Shown: positions 35,067-44,140, counted from the first letter of the stretch. The stretch: 64,000 nucleotides of DNA from Pseudomonas putida (GCF_001976065.1 NZ_MNAH01000003.1:798521-862520), one strand, 5' to 3'. Notes: generated by a model from the letters alone, not told the origin. Translations and numbers: made by a program.

Positions 35067-36344
35067 TTACAGGATATTGGAGTAATCCGCCTCGATCCGG
35101 TCCAGGCTCAGGTGGTTGAGGAAGTTGGAGAAGCACATCCACGCCGACAACGCGTTCATGTCGCGAAACTGTTCCGGCAGGTACTTGGGCGGCACCACCA
35201 GCCCCTCGTCCACCAACAGGCGCAAGGTGCGCATGTCTTCCAGGGTGGTCTTGCCACAGAACAGCAGCGGTATCTGCTCCAGCTTGCCTTTGCGCACCGC
35301 CAGCTGAATGTAGTTGTAAATCATGATAAAGCCCTTGAGGTAGGACAAGTCTTTGGTAAAGGGCAGACCTGTCGGCACCGAGCCGCGGAAAACGCGACTG
35401 GCGTTGCTGTAGCTCTCGGGCATTTCGAAACCCTGTTCGCGGAAGAACTCGAACACCTGCAGGAAGTCGGCGCCCTCCTCCACCATGTGAATCGCCCGCG
35501 TGCGGTTGGTCAGTTTGCGCAGGCGACTCGGGTACGAGGCGAAGGTGATGATTTCCATCAGGATCGCCAGGCCTTCCTGGGTCACCGTTGACGAGGGTGG
35601 ACCTTTGGCCAGGAAGGTGCAGATCGGCTGGTTCAGGCCGTTGAGGGTGGTGCCGACGTGCACCAGCCCTTCGTGGACTTCCAGGGCGCGCACATCGCGC
35701 TGGTTGAACATCGCATCGGAGCGGATCTTGATGTAGTCGGCGCCGGCTGCCGCATCGGCGACGATCCCGTCGGACTCGAACACCCGGATGGTTTCCTCTG
35801 CCTCGCCAAACACCTTGTTCAAGCGATGCTGCAACAGGTCGACGGCATCCTTGGCCGTCAGCGTCTTCGGTTCATCTTTCAGATCGCCACGACCGTCGAT
35901 GTTGTTCAGGTATTCGGACAGCATCATGCCCAGGTCGGACAGCGTCGGGTCGCCAGCGTGGAACGCATCGGACGCAGCGCCGTACAACTCCTGGGAAATC
36001 AGGCCGAAATCCTCGGTGCCGCGCGCTTCGAGCATGCGCACCACCATGCGGTATTCCTTGCACATGCGGCGCATGATCTGCCCGACCGGGTTGAACTGGC
36101 CAAGCTGGCGGGTGATGTCGCGCTCGATGTTCTGGAATTCCAGCTTCACCTTGCTGGAATCGAAGGCCAACGGACGGTTGAGGTAGTAGTCGCGGTCCAC
36201 CGCCGGCATCTCCTTGCCCTTGGCCTTGAGGAAGCCCTTGCGGATGCTGTCGTCCCATTTGACCGCATCGAGGACGCGAATCGGCGTCTGCGCCAGCACA
36301 ATGCGATCGGACAAAATGCGTATCGACTGCTGGTAATCGTCCAC
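35067..36344 (-). CDS. QEGLA-motif protein (flavohemoglobin-expression-modulating family, DUF1704)
   Basis: A 425-residue protein of the TIGR02421/DUF1704 type. The family motif is visible as TVTQEGLAIL, preceded by ALEVHEGLVHVGTTLNGLNQP with a possible HExxH-like metal pair (HEGLVH). The start is GTG 36344, with AGGAG 6 bases upstream. The HEG…H and downstream Glu in QEGLA suggest a metallohydrolase, but activity is unproven. The name comes from a reported link with flavohemoglobin expression. Confidence 0.82.
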   Translation of the reverse strand: MDDYQQSIRILSDRIVLAQTPIRVLDAVKWDDSIRKGFLKAKGKEMPAVDRDYYLNRPLAFDSSKVKLEFQNIERDITRQLGQFNPVGQIMRRMCKEYRMVVRMLEARGTEDFGLISQELYGAASDAFHAGDPTLSDLGMMLSEYLNNIDGRGDLKDEPKTLTAKDAVDLLQHRLNKVFGEAEETIRVFESDGIVADAAAGADYIKIRSDAMFNQRDVRALEVHEGLVHVGTTLNGLNQPICTFLAKGPPSSTVTQEGLAILMEIITFASYPSRLRKLTNRTRAIHMVEEGADFLQVFEFFREQGFEMPESYSNASRVFRGSVPTGLPFTKDLSYLKGFIMIYNYIQLAVRKGKLEQIPLLFCGKTTLEDMRTLRLLVDEGLVVPPKYLPEQFRDMNALSAWMCFSNFLNHLSLDRIEADYSNIL

Positions 36345-36376
36345 CCGAAACTCCTGTAGAAATCTGCTGTGCTGGG

Positions 36377-36931
36377 TTACTTGGCTTTGACCTGGCGCTG
36401 GTAACGCACCACTTCGACGAACACATCGGAATTGGCCGGGTCGTCGAGGTAGGCGGACACTTGGTCCACGGGGCTGTTGATCAACACGCCATCGCCGTCG
36501 TCGGTCTGGAAGCTCTCGCCGCTCAAGGCCTTCTGTCCCAGAGCCTGGTTGATCTGTTCAAGGTCGAGGTTATACACCACCAGTTCATGCTGGTCGGTGA
36601 GTTCAAACCCGCCGATGGTGAAATGCCCGCCGAACTTCGCCGGCACTTTCGCCGATAGATACCAGCGGCTGCCGTGGCGTGACACGGTGAAAGGATAGGC
36701 TTCGCGCTCCTTTGGTTTGGCCTTGAAGTAACTCACGGCCTGATAGCGATTGTTGCCGATGCGCGTCAGCTCCAGGTTGACCGGCTCACCCCAGGCATTG
36801 GTGCTGGTCCATTTGCCAAGCAAGCCCTTGGGCACAGGCTCGCGCGTAGGCAGCGGCTCCTTGAAGGTCACCAGGCAGCCACTGAGCAACAGGAACGACA
36901 AGGCGACCACTACGACGCGCCAGACTCTCAT
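36377..36931 (-). CDS. Hypothetical lipoprotein, 184 aa
   Basis: A lipoprotein signal peptide ends in SFLLLSGCLVTF (Cys19). The mature protein is beta-rich (GKWTSTNAWGEPVNLELTRIGNNRYQAV, RWYLSAKVPAKFGGHFTIGGFELT) and could be a small beta-barrel or lipocalin-like fold; that is only an impression from the strand pattern. It is 32 bases upstream of the QEGLA gene in the same direction, probably cotranscribed. Function unknown. Confidence 0.78.
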   Translation of the reverse strand: MRVWRVVVVALSFLLLSGCLVTFKEPLPTREPVPKGLLGKWTSTNAWGEPVNLELTRIGNNRYQAVSYFKAKPKEREAYPFTVSRHGSRWYLSAKVPAKFGGHFTIGGFELTDQHELVVYNLDLEQINQALGQKALSGESFQTDDGDGVLINSPVDQVSAYLDDPANSDVFVEVVRYQRQVKAK

Positions 36932-36965
36932 TCAACACTCCCTTTTGGAACGCACGCCTACCTAA

Positions 36966-37055
36966 TGTGGGAGCGGGCTTGCTCGCGAATGCGCAGTTTC
37001 AGTCGACATAGACGTTGAATGTGCAACCGCATTCGCGAGCAAGCCCGCTCCCACA
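36966..37055. repeat. REP doublet
   Basis: TGTGGGAGCGGGCTTGCTCGCGAATGCG (from 36966) with its inverse CGCATTCGCGAGCAAGCCCGCTCCCACA (to 37055), a near-perfect pair between the lipoprotein gene and the tetR gene. Confidence 0.85.
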
Positions 37056-37060
37056 AGGGA

Positions 37061-37777
37061 TTAAACCGACGCCAGCACTAAATGCATGTAACGCGTCAGG
37101 ATACCGAGCATTTCCTCTTCGGCGACCGGTTCGGCGTCGTTGAGCAGGCCCTGATATTCCATCCGTCCGATTATCGCCGTCAACACTTTGGCATCCTGTT
37201 GCGGTTCGCGGGAGCCCAGCACCTGGAAAAGCTGGCAGGAACCCTGCAGCAGGATCTGTTGATGGGAGCGCACCAACTCGGCCAGGCGCGGGTTCAACAG
37301 CGCTTCCTGGCGGAACGCCTGCTCGGCCATCAAATGCTCACGACGGGTCACCAACTGCCGATGAACATACTCTGTCATCAACCGTGCAATATCGTCCGCC
37401 AGCTTTGAACGCGCCTGTGGACTGCCGTCGCCGCTGGCGATCATATCGCGCAGCAGGCCCTCGTTGTTCACCCACAGCTTGGCCATGTAGGCCGCGCTGC
37501 GCTCCACGTATTGGGCGAAGGTATCGGTGAGCAGGTCATCGATATCCTTGAAGTAGTAAGTGGTCGCCGATAACGGCACTTGAGCCTCGGCAGCCACTGC
37601 ACGATGGCGCACGGCCCGTACGCCATCACGCACGACGATGCGCATCGCGGCATCGAGAATGTCCTGTCGACGCTGCTCGCTGCCCTGTCGGCTGGCCTTG
37701 CGGCCCTGGTACTGAACACTTTCAGCGACCGCAGTGGCGATACCCGCTGCACCTTCTTGAGCTATTGCAGAGTTCAC
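37061..37777 (-). CDS. TetR-family transcriptional regulator
   Basis: A 238-residue regulator with an N-terminal extension of about 35 residues before the helix-turn-helix (ILDAAMRIVVRDGVRAVRHRAVAAEAQVPLSATTYYFKDIDDLLTD). The VPLSATTYYFKDI recognition helix is typical of the PsrA/DesT-like TetR_C group. It lies downstream of lysS, separated by the lysS terminator. Targets are unknown. Confidence 0.88.
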   Translation of the reverse strand: MNSAIAQEGAAGIATAVAESVQYQGRKASRQGSEQRRQDILDAAMRIVVRDGVRAVRHRAVAAEAQVPLSATTYYFKDIDDLLTDTFAQYVERSAAYMAKLWVNNEGLLRDMIASGDGSPQARSKLADDIARLMTEYVHRQLVTRREHLMAEQAFRQEALLNPRLAELVRSHQQILLQGSCQLFQVLGSREPQQDAKVLTAIIGRMEYQGLLNDAEPVAEEEMLGILTRYMHLVLASV

Positions 37778-37838
37778 GACAGGTATTCCTCTCTACTTCA
37801 AAAGTAACTATTTGATACGTTTGTACCAGACAGGCAAT

Positions 37839-37867
37839 AAAAAGCCGCCTATTTCAGGCGGCTTTTT
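37839..37867. terminator. Rho-independent terminator downstream of lysS
   Basis: AAAAAGCCGCCT (37839-37850) and AGGCGGCTTTTT (37856-37867) form a perfect 12-bp stem with U-runs on both strands, 11 bases past the lysS stop. Confidence 0.88.
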
Positions 37868-37878
37868 AATTGAAACAC

Positions 37879-39381
37879 TTACGCTTGCGGCCGCATGTGC
37901 GGGAACAGGATCACGTCGCGGATCGACGGGGAGTTGGTCAGCAGCATCACCAGGCGGTCGATGCCGATGCCTTCGCCCGCCGTCGGCGGCATGCCGTACT
38001 CCAGCGCGCGAACGAAGTCGGCGTCGTAATGCATGGCTTCGTCGTCGCCCGCGTCCTTGTCGGCCACCTGGGCCATGAAACGCTCGGCCTGGTCTTCCGC
38101 GTCGTTCAACTCGGAGTAGGCGTTGGCGATTTCACGACCACCGATGAACAGCTCGAAGCGGTCGGTGACGTTCGGGTTCTCGTCGTTGCGACGGGCCAGC
38201 GGCGATACTTCGAACGGATACTGGGTGATGAAGTGTGGCTGCTCCAGTTTGTGCTCGACCAGCTCTTCGAAAATCATCACCTGCAGTTTGCCCAGGCCTT
38301 CGAAGCCCAGCACCTTGGCGCCGGCCTTCTTGGCGATAGCGCGTGCCTTGTCGATGTCGTTCAGGTCGTCGGCGGTCAGCTCAGGGTTGTACTTGAGGAT
38401 CGAGTCGAAGACCGACAGGCGCACGAACGGTTCGCCGAAGTGGAACACCTTGTCGCCGTACGGTACGTCGGTGCTGCCCAGGACCAGCTGTGCCAGTTCA
38501 CGGAACAGTTCTTCGGTCAGGTCCATGTTGTCTTCGTAGTCGGCGTAGGCCTGGTAGAACTCCAACATGGTGAATTCAGGGTTGTGACGAGTCGACACAC
38601 CTTCGTTACGGAAGTTGCGGTTGATCTCGAACACTTTCTCGAAACCGCCAACTACCAAGCGCTTGAGGTACAGCTCTGGCGCGATACGCAGGAACATTTC
38701 CATGTCCAGCGCATTGTGGTGGGTTTCGAACGGCTTGGCTGCCGCGCCGCCCGGAATGGTCTGCAGCATCGGCGTTTCCACTTCAAGGAAGTCACGCTTC
38801 ATCAGGAAGCTGCGGATGTGGGCGATGACTTGCGAACGCACGCGGAACGTCTGGCGCACGTCTTCGTTGACGATCAGGTCAACGTAACGCTGGCGATAGC
38901 GCTGCTCGGTGTCGGTCAGGCCGTGGTGCTTGTCCGGCAGCGGGCGCAGGGACTTGGTCAGCAGGCGCACGTTGGTCATTTCAACGTACAGGTCGCCCTT
39001 GCCGGAACGGGCCAGGGTGCCTTCGGCTGCGATGATGTCGCCCATGTCCCAGGTTTTCACCGCGGCCAGGGTGTCTTCGGACAGGGTCTTGCGGTTGACG
39101 TAGACCTGGATGCGACCGGTCATGTCCTGGATCACCATGAACGAGCCACGGTTGAGCATGATGCGACCGGCAACCTTGACCGGGATTGCAGCCTCTGCCA
39201 GCTCTTCCTTGGTCTTGTCCGCGTACTGTTTCTGCAAGTCATTGCAGTAGTTTTCGCGGCGGAAGTCGTTCGGGAAGGCATTGCCCTTGGCGCGCTCGGC
39301 AGCAAGCTTTTCCTTGCGCAGGGCGATCAGGGAGTTTTCTTCCTGTTGCAGGGCTTGCGGGTCGAGTTCTAGGTCGCTCAT
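37879..39381 (-). CDS. lysS: Lysine–tRNA ligase
   Basis: A class II aminoacyl-tRNA synthetase of 500 residues. An N-terminal OB-fold anticodon-binding domain ([27 protein letters not shown]) is followed by motif 1 ([25 protein letters not shown]), motif 2 ([23 protein letters not shown]) and motif 3 ([13 protein letters not shown]). It is cotranscribed with prfB upstream, the same order as prfB–lysS in E. coli. The start is ATG 39381. Confidence 0.97.
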   Translation of the reverse strand: MSDLELDPQALQQEENSLIALRKEKLAAERAKGNAFPNDFRRENYCNDLQKQYADKTKEELAEAAIPVKVAGRIMLNRGSFMVIQDMTGRIQVYVNRKTLSEDTLAAVKTWDMGDIIAAEGTLARSGKGDLYVEMTNVRLLTKSLRPLPDKHHGLTDTEQRYRQRYVDLIVNEDVRQTFRVRSQVIAHIRSFLMKRDFLEVETPMLQTIPGGAAAKPFETHHNALDMEMFLRIAPELYLKRLVVGGFEKVFEINRNFRNEGVSTRHNPEFTMLEFYQAYADYEDNMDLTEELFRELAQLVLGSTDVPYGDKVFHFGEPFVRLSVFDSILKYNPELTADDLNDIDKARAIAKKAGAKVLGFEGLGKLQVMIFEELVEHKLEQPHFITQYPFEVSPLARRNDENPNVTDRFELFIGGREIANAYSELNDAEDQAERFMAQVADKDAGDDEAMHYDADFVRALEYGMPPTAGEGIGIDRLVMLLTNSPSIRDVILFPHMRPQA

Positions 39382-39410
39382 GTCTTTAAATATTCCATCA
39401 CGGGTTCGTT

Positions 39411-39455
39411 GCCCCCGGCCTGCGGCCGGGGATCGCCAGCAAGCCGGCTCCTACA
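39411..39455. repeat. Hairpin plus single REP copy between prfB and lysS
   Basis: CCCCCGGCC-TGC-GGCCGGGG forms a GC hairpin (39411-39431), followed by one REP half (CGCCAGCAAGCCGGCTCCTACA, to 39455). It is a single REP, not a doublet, inside the prfB–lysS operon. Confidence 0.65.
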
Positions 39456-39486
39456 AGGGATCGAGACCGATCCCGTATTGCATGTC

Positions 39487-40582
39487 TTACAGCCCTGATT
39501 TCAGGCTGGCTTCCAGGTATTCGTCGATATCGCCGTCGAGTACCTTGTCGCAGTCGCTGCGTTCGATGTTGGTCCGCAGGTCCTTGATGCGCGAGGCATC
39601 GAGAACGTACGAACGGATCTGGTGACCCCAGCCGATGTCCGACTTGGTGTCTTCCAGAGCCTGCGACGCGGCGTTGCGTTTCTGCATTTCCTGCTCGTAC
39701 AACTTGGCCCGCAGCATTTTCATGGCGGTGTCCTTGTTGGCGTGCTGGGAGCGTTCGTTCTGGCAGCTGACCACGGTGTTGGTCGGTACGTGGGTGATAC
39801 GTACGGCCGAGTCGGTGGTGTTTACGTGCTGACCACCGGCACCGGAGGAACGATAGGTGTCGATCCGCAGGTCTGCCGGGTTGATCTCGATTTCCACCTT
39901 GTCATCGATCTCGGGTGAAACGAACACCGCGGAGAAAGAGGTATGGCGACGGTTGCCGGAGTCGAACGGGCTTTTACGCACCAGGCGGTGCACGCCGATT
40001 TCGGTACGCAGCCAGCCAAAGGCGTATTCACCCTTGATGTGCACGGTGGCGCCCTTGATCCCGGCGACTTCACCGGCCGACAGCTCCATGATGGTCGCGT
40101 CGAAACCGCGTTTATCGGCCCAGCGCAGGTACATGCGCAGCAGAATGTTGGCCCAGTCCTGGGCTTCGGTGCCGCCGGAACCGGCCTGGATGTCCAGGTA
40201 AGCGTTGTTCGGGTCCATTTCGTGGCTGAACATGCGTCGGAATTCCAGCTTGGCCAGGCTTTCTTCGAGACGGGCCAGCTCGGCGACGACATCGCCCACT
40301 GCGCCTTCGTCGTTTTCTTCGACGGCCATGTCCAGCAGGTCGCGGCAATCGGCCAGACCCGTGTTCAATTCGTCCAGGGTATCGACGATCTGCGCCAGCG
40401 CAGAACGCTCGCGGCCCAGCTCCTGGGCGTACTCAGGCTTGTTCCAGACACTCGGATCTTCAAGCTCGCGATTGACCTCGGTCAGACGCTCATGCTTTTG
40501 ATCGTAGTCAAAGATACCCCCGAATGGTTTCGGAGCGCTCGGACAGGTCCTTGATGGTGTTAAGGATCGGGTTGATTTCCAT
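39487..40582 (-). CDS. prfB: Peptide chain release factor 2, with programmed +1 frameshift
   Basis: RF2 recognises UGA and UAA stops. The gene starts at ATG 40582 ([16 protein letters not shown]), reads 24 codons to an in-frame UGA (40510-40508), then continues in the +1 frame to the stop at 39487, giving 364 residues. The catalytic GGQ loop is present ([22 protein letters not shown]), and the UGA-specific SPF motif follows [13 protein letters not shown] sequence near residue 205. The broken frame is autoregulatory, not a pseudogene. It is upstream of lysS, and the microcin-like island begins beyond its start. Confidence 0.95.
40507..40521 (-). promoter_or_regulatory. prfB programmed frameshift signal
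   Basis: On the minus strand GGGGGTATCTTTGAC: a Shine-Dalgarno-like GGGGG 3 bases before the CUU slippery codon, followed by UGA-C. It is the classic RF2 +1 frameshift site; low RF2 favours slippage and thus more RF2. Confidence 0.95.
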
Positions 40583-40967
40583 GGCGGGCAGCACTCGTTG
40601 GCGAACTTTTGAAAGCCGGCGAGTATACCGTAATCAGGCTGTCACGGCAGCCCGCCTGGCGGTCAGCTCTCGAAATCAGTCGTTCTGCTTGGCCGTAGGC
40701 CCGGAAACCCCCCAGGTTTAGACATTTCGGTGCTGCGCATATAGCAACTTACACGACCAAACTAAACGCAATTTCACAAAATGCTGAAAGCATCTAACAA
40801 CTTTGTAGGAATTAACTTTCACTAGAAAGGGAGAAGGACTACGAAGTTAGCAATTGCGCAACCAGATCATTTCAAACTATAAATAAACCTGCATCGAGCT
40901 CGATCGTTAAGCACTTTGCAATGGCAACACCAATATCTAACCTACATTCTAGAAAAGGATTTATCTT
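40583..40967. other. Intergenic region: prfB promoter side and island left boundary
   Basis: 385 bases without a gene. Composition changes from GC-rich to clearly AT-rich at about 40700-40740, which I take as the left edge of the inserted block. I see no integrase, tRNA, direct repeat or REP here. The right half should contain the promoter of the microcin-like operon. Confidence 0.6.
40854..40883 (+). promoter_or_regulatory. Candidate sigma-70 promoter of the mcb-like operon
   Basis: TTGCGC (40854-40859), an 18-base spacer, and TATAAA (40878-40883), about 85 bases upstream of the precursor ATG. It is the best −35/−10 pair I can see in the leader; others are possible in such AT-rich sequence. 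Confidence 0.35.
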
Positions 40968-41171
40968 ATGGATAATGAATACATCTCTGAGTTCGGCGAG
41001 ATTATTGCTGTAGATTCGCAAAGAAGTTCATATGACCACCCACAAACGAGCTTGGGAGGAAGCTGCGGTGGGCAAGGTGGTGGTTGCGGCGGATGTGGTG
41101 GTGGCGGTTGCAGTGGTGGCAATGGCGGAAGTGGAGGCAGCGGTAACGCCGGCGCACCAGAACGCAATTAA
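40968..41171 (+). CDS. mcbA: Microcin B17-like precursor peptide
   Basis: A 67-residue precursor. The leader has SEFGEIIAVD, matching the McbA recognition segment SEFGVVLSVD: Phe9 and Ile13 correspond to the Phe8/Leu12 needed by the McbBCD synthetase. The core begins near Gly30 with GGSCGGQGGGCGGC and later CSGGNGGSGGSG, both identical to stretches of McbA. Candidate heterocycle residues are Ser32-Cys33 (bis site A), Cys40, Cys43, Cys48-Ser49 (bis site B), Ser55 and Ser58. Unlike McbA there is no run of ten glycines before site A, the Cys43–Cys48 gap is one residue longer, and the tail is NAGAPERN. AAAGGA lies 8 bases before ATG 40968. Confidence 0.93.
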   Translation: MDNEYISEFGEIIAVDSQRSSYDHPQTSLGGSCGGQGGGCGGCGGGGCSGGNGGSGGSGNAGAPERN

Positions 41172-41203
41172 CAACCAAAGCTAGAAACTAGCCCCCCTCC
41201 AAA

Positions 41204-41232
41204 GTCGTTACTCTTGGAAAAAGAGTAACGAC
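41204..41232 (+). promoter_or_regulatory. Intercistronic hairpin between precursor and modification genes
   Basis: GTCGTTACTCTT (41204-41215) and AAGAGTAACGAC (41221-41232) form a perfect 12-bp stem with a GGAAA loop. There is no U-run after it, so it is more likely an mRNA-stabilising or partial-attenuation element than a full terminator. It ends 8 bases before the mcbB Shine-Dalgarno. Confidence 0.8.
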
Positions 41233-41251
41233 CTAAATTCGAAGGAATGAT

Positions 41252-42130
41252 ATGTACTTCATAAGGCCTTTCGGGCTCACCGACGGCGTTGGTGGCACAT
41301 TACTAATCGCCCCACATACTTCAATACGCGTAACAGACAAAAACATGATTCGCTTCTTAACAGAGCTTACTGGAGATCGAGCCCAGTACTTTCAAAAAGA
41401 AGAGTTCAGCGCAGCTTTACGAACCGGAGATATCGACCAGGAAAAGGGAGTGAAATTTCTACAGCAAACAGGAATATTAGAAATAGCCTCTGAACACACA
41501 AACGAAAACACTCCATTTTCACAATGCGTACTAATCAGCGATCTAAGCTCAATATCAACATTTGAATCCTCCCTAAGAGCGGATGGCGTAAATCTAGTTA
41601 CATCATGCACACCCAACAACATCCCCCCAGACGCATTAAAAGACAGCTCATTATTTATTATTTTCCTGGAGAACTATTCATCTCCAATCATACGAGATCT
41701 ATACAATAAATGCTCCACACTTAAAAATATCGGATTCATTCAGGCGTACTATTTTTGCCACAATTTTAAAATTGACGGACTCTTCATGCCATCCATTGGG
41801 AGCCCATGTCATTTTTGCCACGTTGACAGATGGCGAAGCCGAGAGCAACGAAGCTTCGGCAACAACAAAAACTCCTGGCACCAAGTGATCGAACTATTAA
41901 GTAGTTACGAAAAAGCGATACCTCCAAGCATTCCCATAACAGATTGCGACCGGATGTTTTCGGCTCAGGTTCTGCGCCGACGAATTCAGCAATTAGTAGG
42001 AATACCTATCAATCGGGTACACCTCGACAATTTTATATCAGCCATAAGCACTGATCTAATTAACTGCAACGTATCAAGTGAACCCATCGCTCACTGGCAC
42101 AGCTGTAGCTGCATGAAAGGAGTGTGGTAA
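41252..42130 (+). CDS. mcbB: McbB-like microcin synthetase scaffold/zinc subunit
   Basis: A 292-residue protein (E. coli McbB is about 295). In microcin B17 synthetase McbB binds the leader peptide and supports the YcaO subunit; it carries a structural zinc on four cysteines. Here the matching ligands are Cys186 and Cys189 (SPCHFCHVDRW) and Cys285 and Cys287 (HSCSCMKGVW). Overall identity to E. coli McbB cannot be judged by eye, so the call rests on Cys pattern, length and position. GAAGGA is 5 bases before ATG 41252. The stop is 2 bases before the next ATG. Confidence 0.82.
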   Translation: MYFIRPFGLTDGVGGTLLIAPHTSIRVTDKNMIRFLTELTGDRAQYFQKEEFSAALRTGDIDQEKGVKFLQQTGILEIASEHTNENTPFSQCVLISDLSSISTFESSLRADGVNLVTSCTPNNIPPDALKDSSLFIIFLENYSSPIIRDLYNKCSTLKNIGFIQAYYFCHNFKIDGLFMPSIGSPCHFCHVDRWRSREQRSFGNNKNSWHQVIELLSSYEKAIPPSIPITDCDRMFSAQVLRRRIQQLVGIPINRVHLDNFISAISTDLINCNVSSEPIAHWHSCSCMKGVW

Positions 42131-42132
42131 CC

Positions 42133-42936
42133 ATGGAAAAACCTATTGAGATTTCACCATTTGAGATCGGACGCTTCACTGACCCTGAAACGTACAACCA
42201 AGTAATAGAATTTCATTCAAAAAGCAATTATTCGCTGATACCAGGAATTACCAACAGATGCTACTTATCGAGCGCTCCGGACAAAATCCTATCGGAAATG
42301 GTCGAGTCAGAGCTATCCATATGGCCAAGCATTAAATCATCAGTCCAATTAACCGGAAAAAGAACATCTATACTCAGAGACGAATCAGCAGAGTTTTTTG
42401 ACGATACACAAACGCTTGAGTTTTCGGTAATTGACAAACTGTTAATAGAAAGCTTTAGCGCAAGAAATAGCGAAAGCAGAAAGCGTCCTTATCCTTCTGG
42501 CGGAGGGCTCTACCCAATTGATGTGTTTGTTTGTCGAGTTTCTGAAAAAATAAGTGACTGGCCAACAGGAGATAGTATTTTACACCTCCTTCCGCTATCC
42601 AAACAATTAGAGTCAATGACCGCCCACTCCCCTGAGAATATTCTTAGCGATCTTTCGGGCGGCGACTCTGGACTTCTTGGGCGGCCACATTTCGCATTAG
42701 TTTATGCAATTTTCTTTGAACGAGCCATCTTCAAATATCGTACGAGAGGCTACCGTCTTGCTTTAATGGAAGCTGGCTCCATGTATCAAACAGCAGATCT
42801 AAACGCAAAAATTCTTGGCCTTCGAAGCCGACCTTGGGCAGGTTTCACTGATTTTCAAGTTGCCAAAACCATCGGTATTGATATGAGAAGCATGGCACCT
42901 TTAGTCGTGCAATTTTTTGGAAATGCGAGTAATTAA
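42133..42936 (+). CDS. mcbC: McbC-like FMN-dependent azoline dehydrogenase
   Basis: A 267-residue nitroreductase-fold enzyme that oxidises thiazolines and oxazolines to thiazoles and oxazoles. SagB/McbC features: RKRPYPSGGGLYPIDVFVCRV (FMN site), FKYRTRGYRLALMEAGSMYQ and LGLRSRPWAGF. A Lys201-Tyr202 pair corresponds to the Lys–Tyr pair described as essential in McbC-type dehydrogenases. I chose ATG 42133, 10 bases after AAAGGAG (42116-42122); a GTG at 42124 would overlap that site. Confidence 0.88.
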   Translation: MEKPIEISPFEIGRFTDPETYNQVIEFHSKSNYSLIPGITNRCYLSSAPDKILSEMVESELSIWPSIKSSVQLTGKRTSILRDESAEFFDDTQTLEFSVIDKLLIESFSARNSESRKRPYPSGGGLYPIDVFVCRVSEKISDWPTGDSILHLLPLSKQLESMTAHSPENILSDLSGGDSGLLGRPHFALVYAIFFERAIFKYRTRGYRLALMEAGSMYQTADLNAKILGLRSRPWAGFTDFQVAKTIGIDMRSMAPLVVQFFGNASN

Positions 42937-42937
42937 A

Positions 42938-44140
42938 ATGATAAATTTAGCTCAACCAATCGGATCGATTTGGCCTTCCAACCTTATGCTTACCCCACAG
43001 ATAGCACGCGAACTTCCAGCACTTGCTCAAGCCTTTGATCATCATAGAGTCGCTCCAACAAGTGCTGTAGGCACTTCACGAGAGGCACTTTGTGGAACTA
43101 TTGGCGAATTCATGGAACGCCGCCACTTTTACAACGAAGTCACCCCTGAAAAGCTGCTTAGATTAGCTGATATGATGCCCATTGAAGCAGTACAGACTTA
43201 TACTGCAGCGCTAACGCAAACCACACAAGAAAAACTCAGACCGTCAATAGAGTCGCATCAATTCTCATGCAACCGAGTGTTCAATCTATTTTCCCATGCC
43301 ATGAGTTATGCTCCCACAGTTTTTATCTCACTATCGAACCATGCCCTACAGGAAGATATCAAGTATCTACCTAACAGAGACACGACAGGATGCGCCGCGC
43401 ACATAAATCTTAACTCTGCCCTTGATGGTGCGTTAAAAGAACTCATCGAAAGACAGTGCCTGCTTCGGTATTGGATAACCAAACAGGTACCCCAAGAGAT
43501 AATTATAACCAACGAACTGCAGGGCCTGAAAACCGACACCAGAACTCTAATAAATAAACTTCAGCAGTCCGGCTCACTAAAGCTATACGACATTACGATA
43601 CCCGGCTTTCCAGGCTTCGCAGTAATAAGCATATATGGCGCAGATGACAACTCACTAACCGTGCAATATTGCACCGGCCTTAGTTATGGATATTCTGCAG
43701 AATCGGCAATAGAAAAATCAATAACAGAACTATGGCAAAGTTTTGCTTTTTTGCATTACTTCAAGATTGGCGGATATGATATTACCGATATCGACGACAG
43801 TTATCACCGTCACTTCTGGAAAAGCAACAAAAGAGACACCTACACGCTCATGACAAAAGAAACTCCACTTCATGTAATTTCACTCAAGGATTTCCTAGAC
43901 AAACCAAAAATCACTAGATACGAGCTAGAATCACACCTTAAAACAATCACAAACAATGTATTTGTTTATGCTCGAAGTGAGTCACTTATCAGGGGCTTAG
44001 TTTGGCTCGTTCGAGTTTTCAGCCCAGCCCTCTTCATACACATGGATTGTTCCAGCCCATTGAATTTCGAAAATGCAATTTCTTCCGAATTCCCGAAAAC
44101 ATATGAAGATCGCAAACTGAGCATGGTTCCCTTTCCGTAG
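42938..44140 (+). CDS. mcbD: YcaO cyclodehydratase, McbD-like
   Basis: A 400-residue ATP-dependent cyclodehydratase that forms azoline rings from Ser and Cys by phosphorylating the peptide backbone. YcaO ATP/Mg motifs are seen: CGTIGEFMERRHFYNE (Glu57, Glu60), ALKELIERQCLLRYW (Glu168, Glu171), and SAIEKSITELWQSF. The C-terminus ends SMVPFP, in line with the Pro-ending C-termini important in YcaO enzymes. The start is ATG 42938, one base after the mcbC stop; an in-frame ATG at 42923 would overlap mcbC. Confidence 0.9.
   Translation: MINLAQPIGSIWPSNLMLTPQIARELPALAQAFDHHRVAPTSAVGTSREALCGTIGEFMERRHFYNEVTPEKLLRLADMMPIEAVQTYTAALTQTTQEKLRPSIESHQFSCNRVFNLFSHAMSYAPTVFISLSNHALQEDIKYLPNRDTTGCAAHINLNSALDGALKELIERQCLLRYWITKQVPQEIIITNELQGLKTDTRTLINKLQQSGSLKLYDITIPGFPGFAVISIYGADDNSLTVQYCTGLSYGYSAESAIEKSITELWQSFAFLHYFKIGGYDITDIDDSYHRHFWKSNKRDTYTLMTKETPLHVISLKDFLDKPKITRYELESHLKTITNNVFVYARSESLIRGLVWLVRVFSPALFIHMDCSSPLNFENAISSEFPKTYEDRKLSMVPFP

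Noticed and set aside
39487..40582. prfB as a pseudogene broken by a frameshift
   Set aside because: The break is exactly the conserved RF2 programmed frameshift signal.
41252..42130. McbB-like protein as a ThiF/E1 adenylating enzyme
   Set aside because: No nucleotide-binding GxGxxG motif is visible; only the zinc cysteines and the position support the McbB scaffold role.
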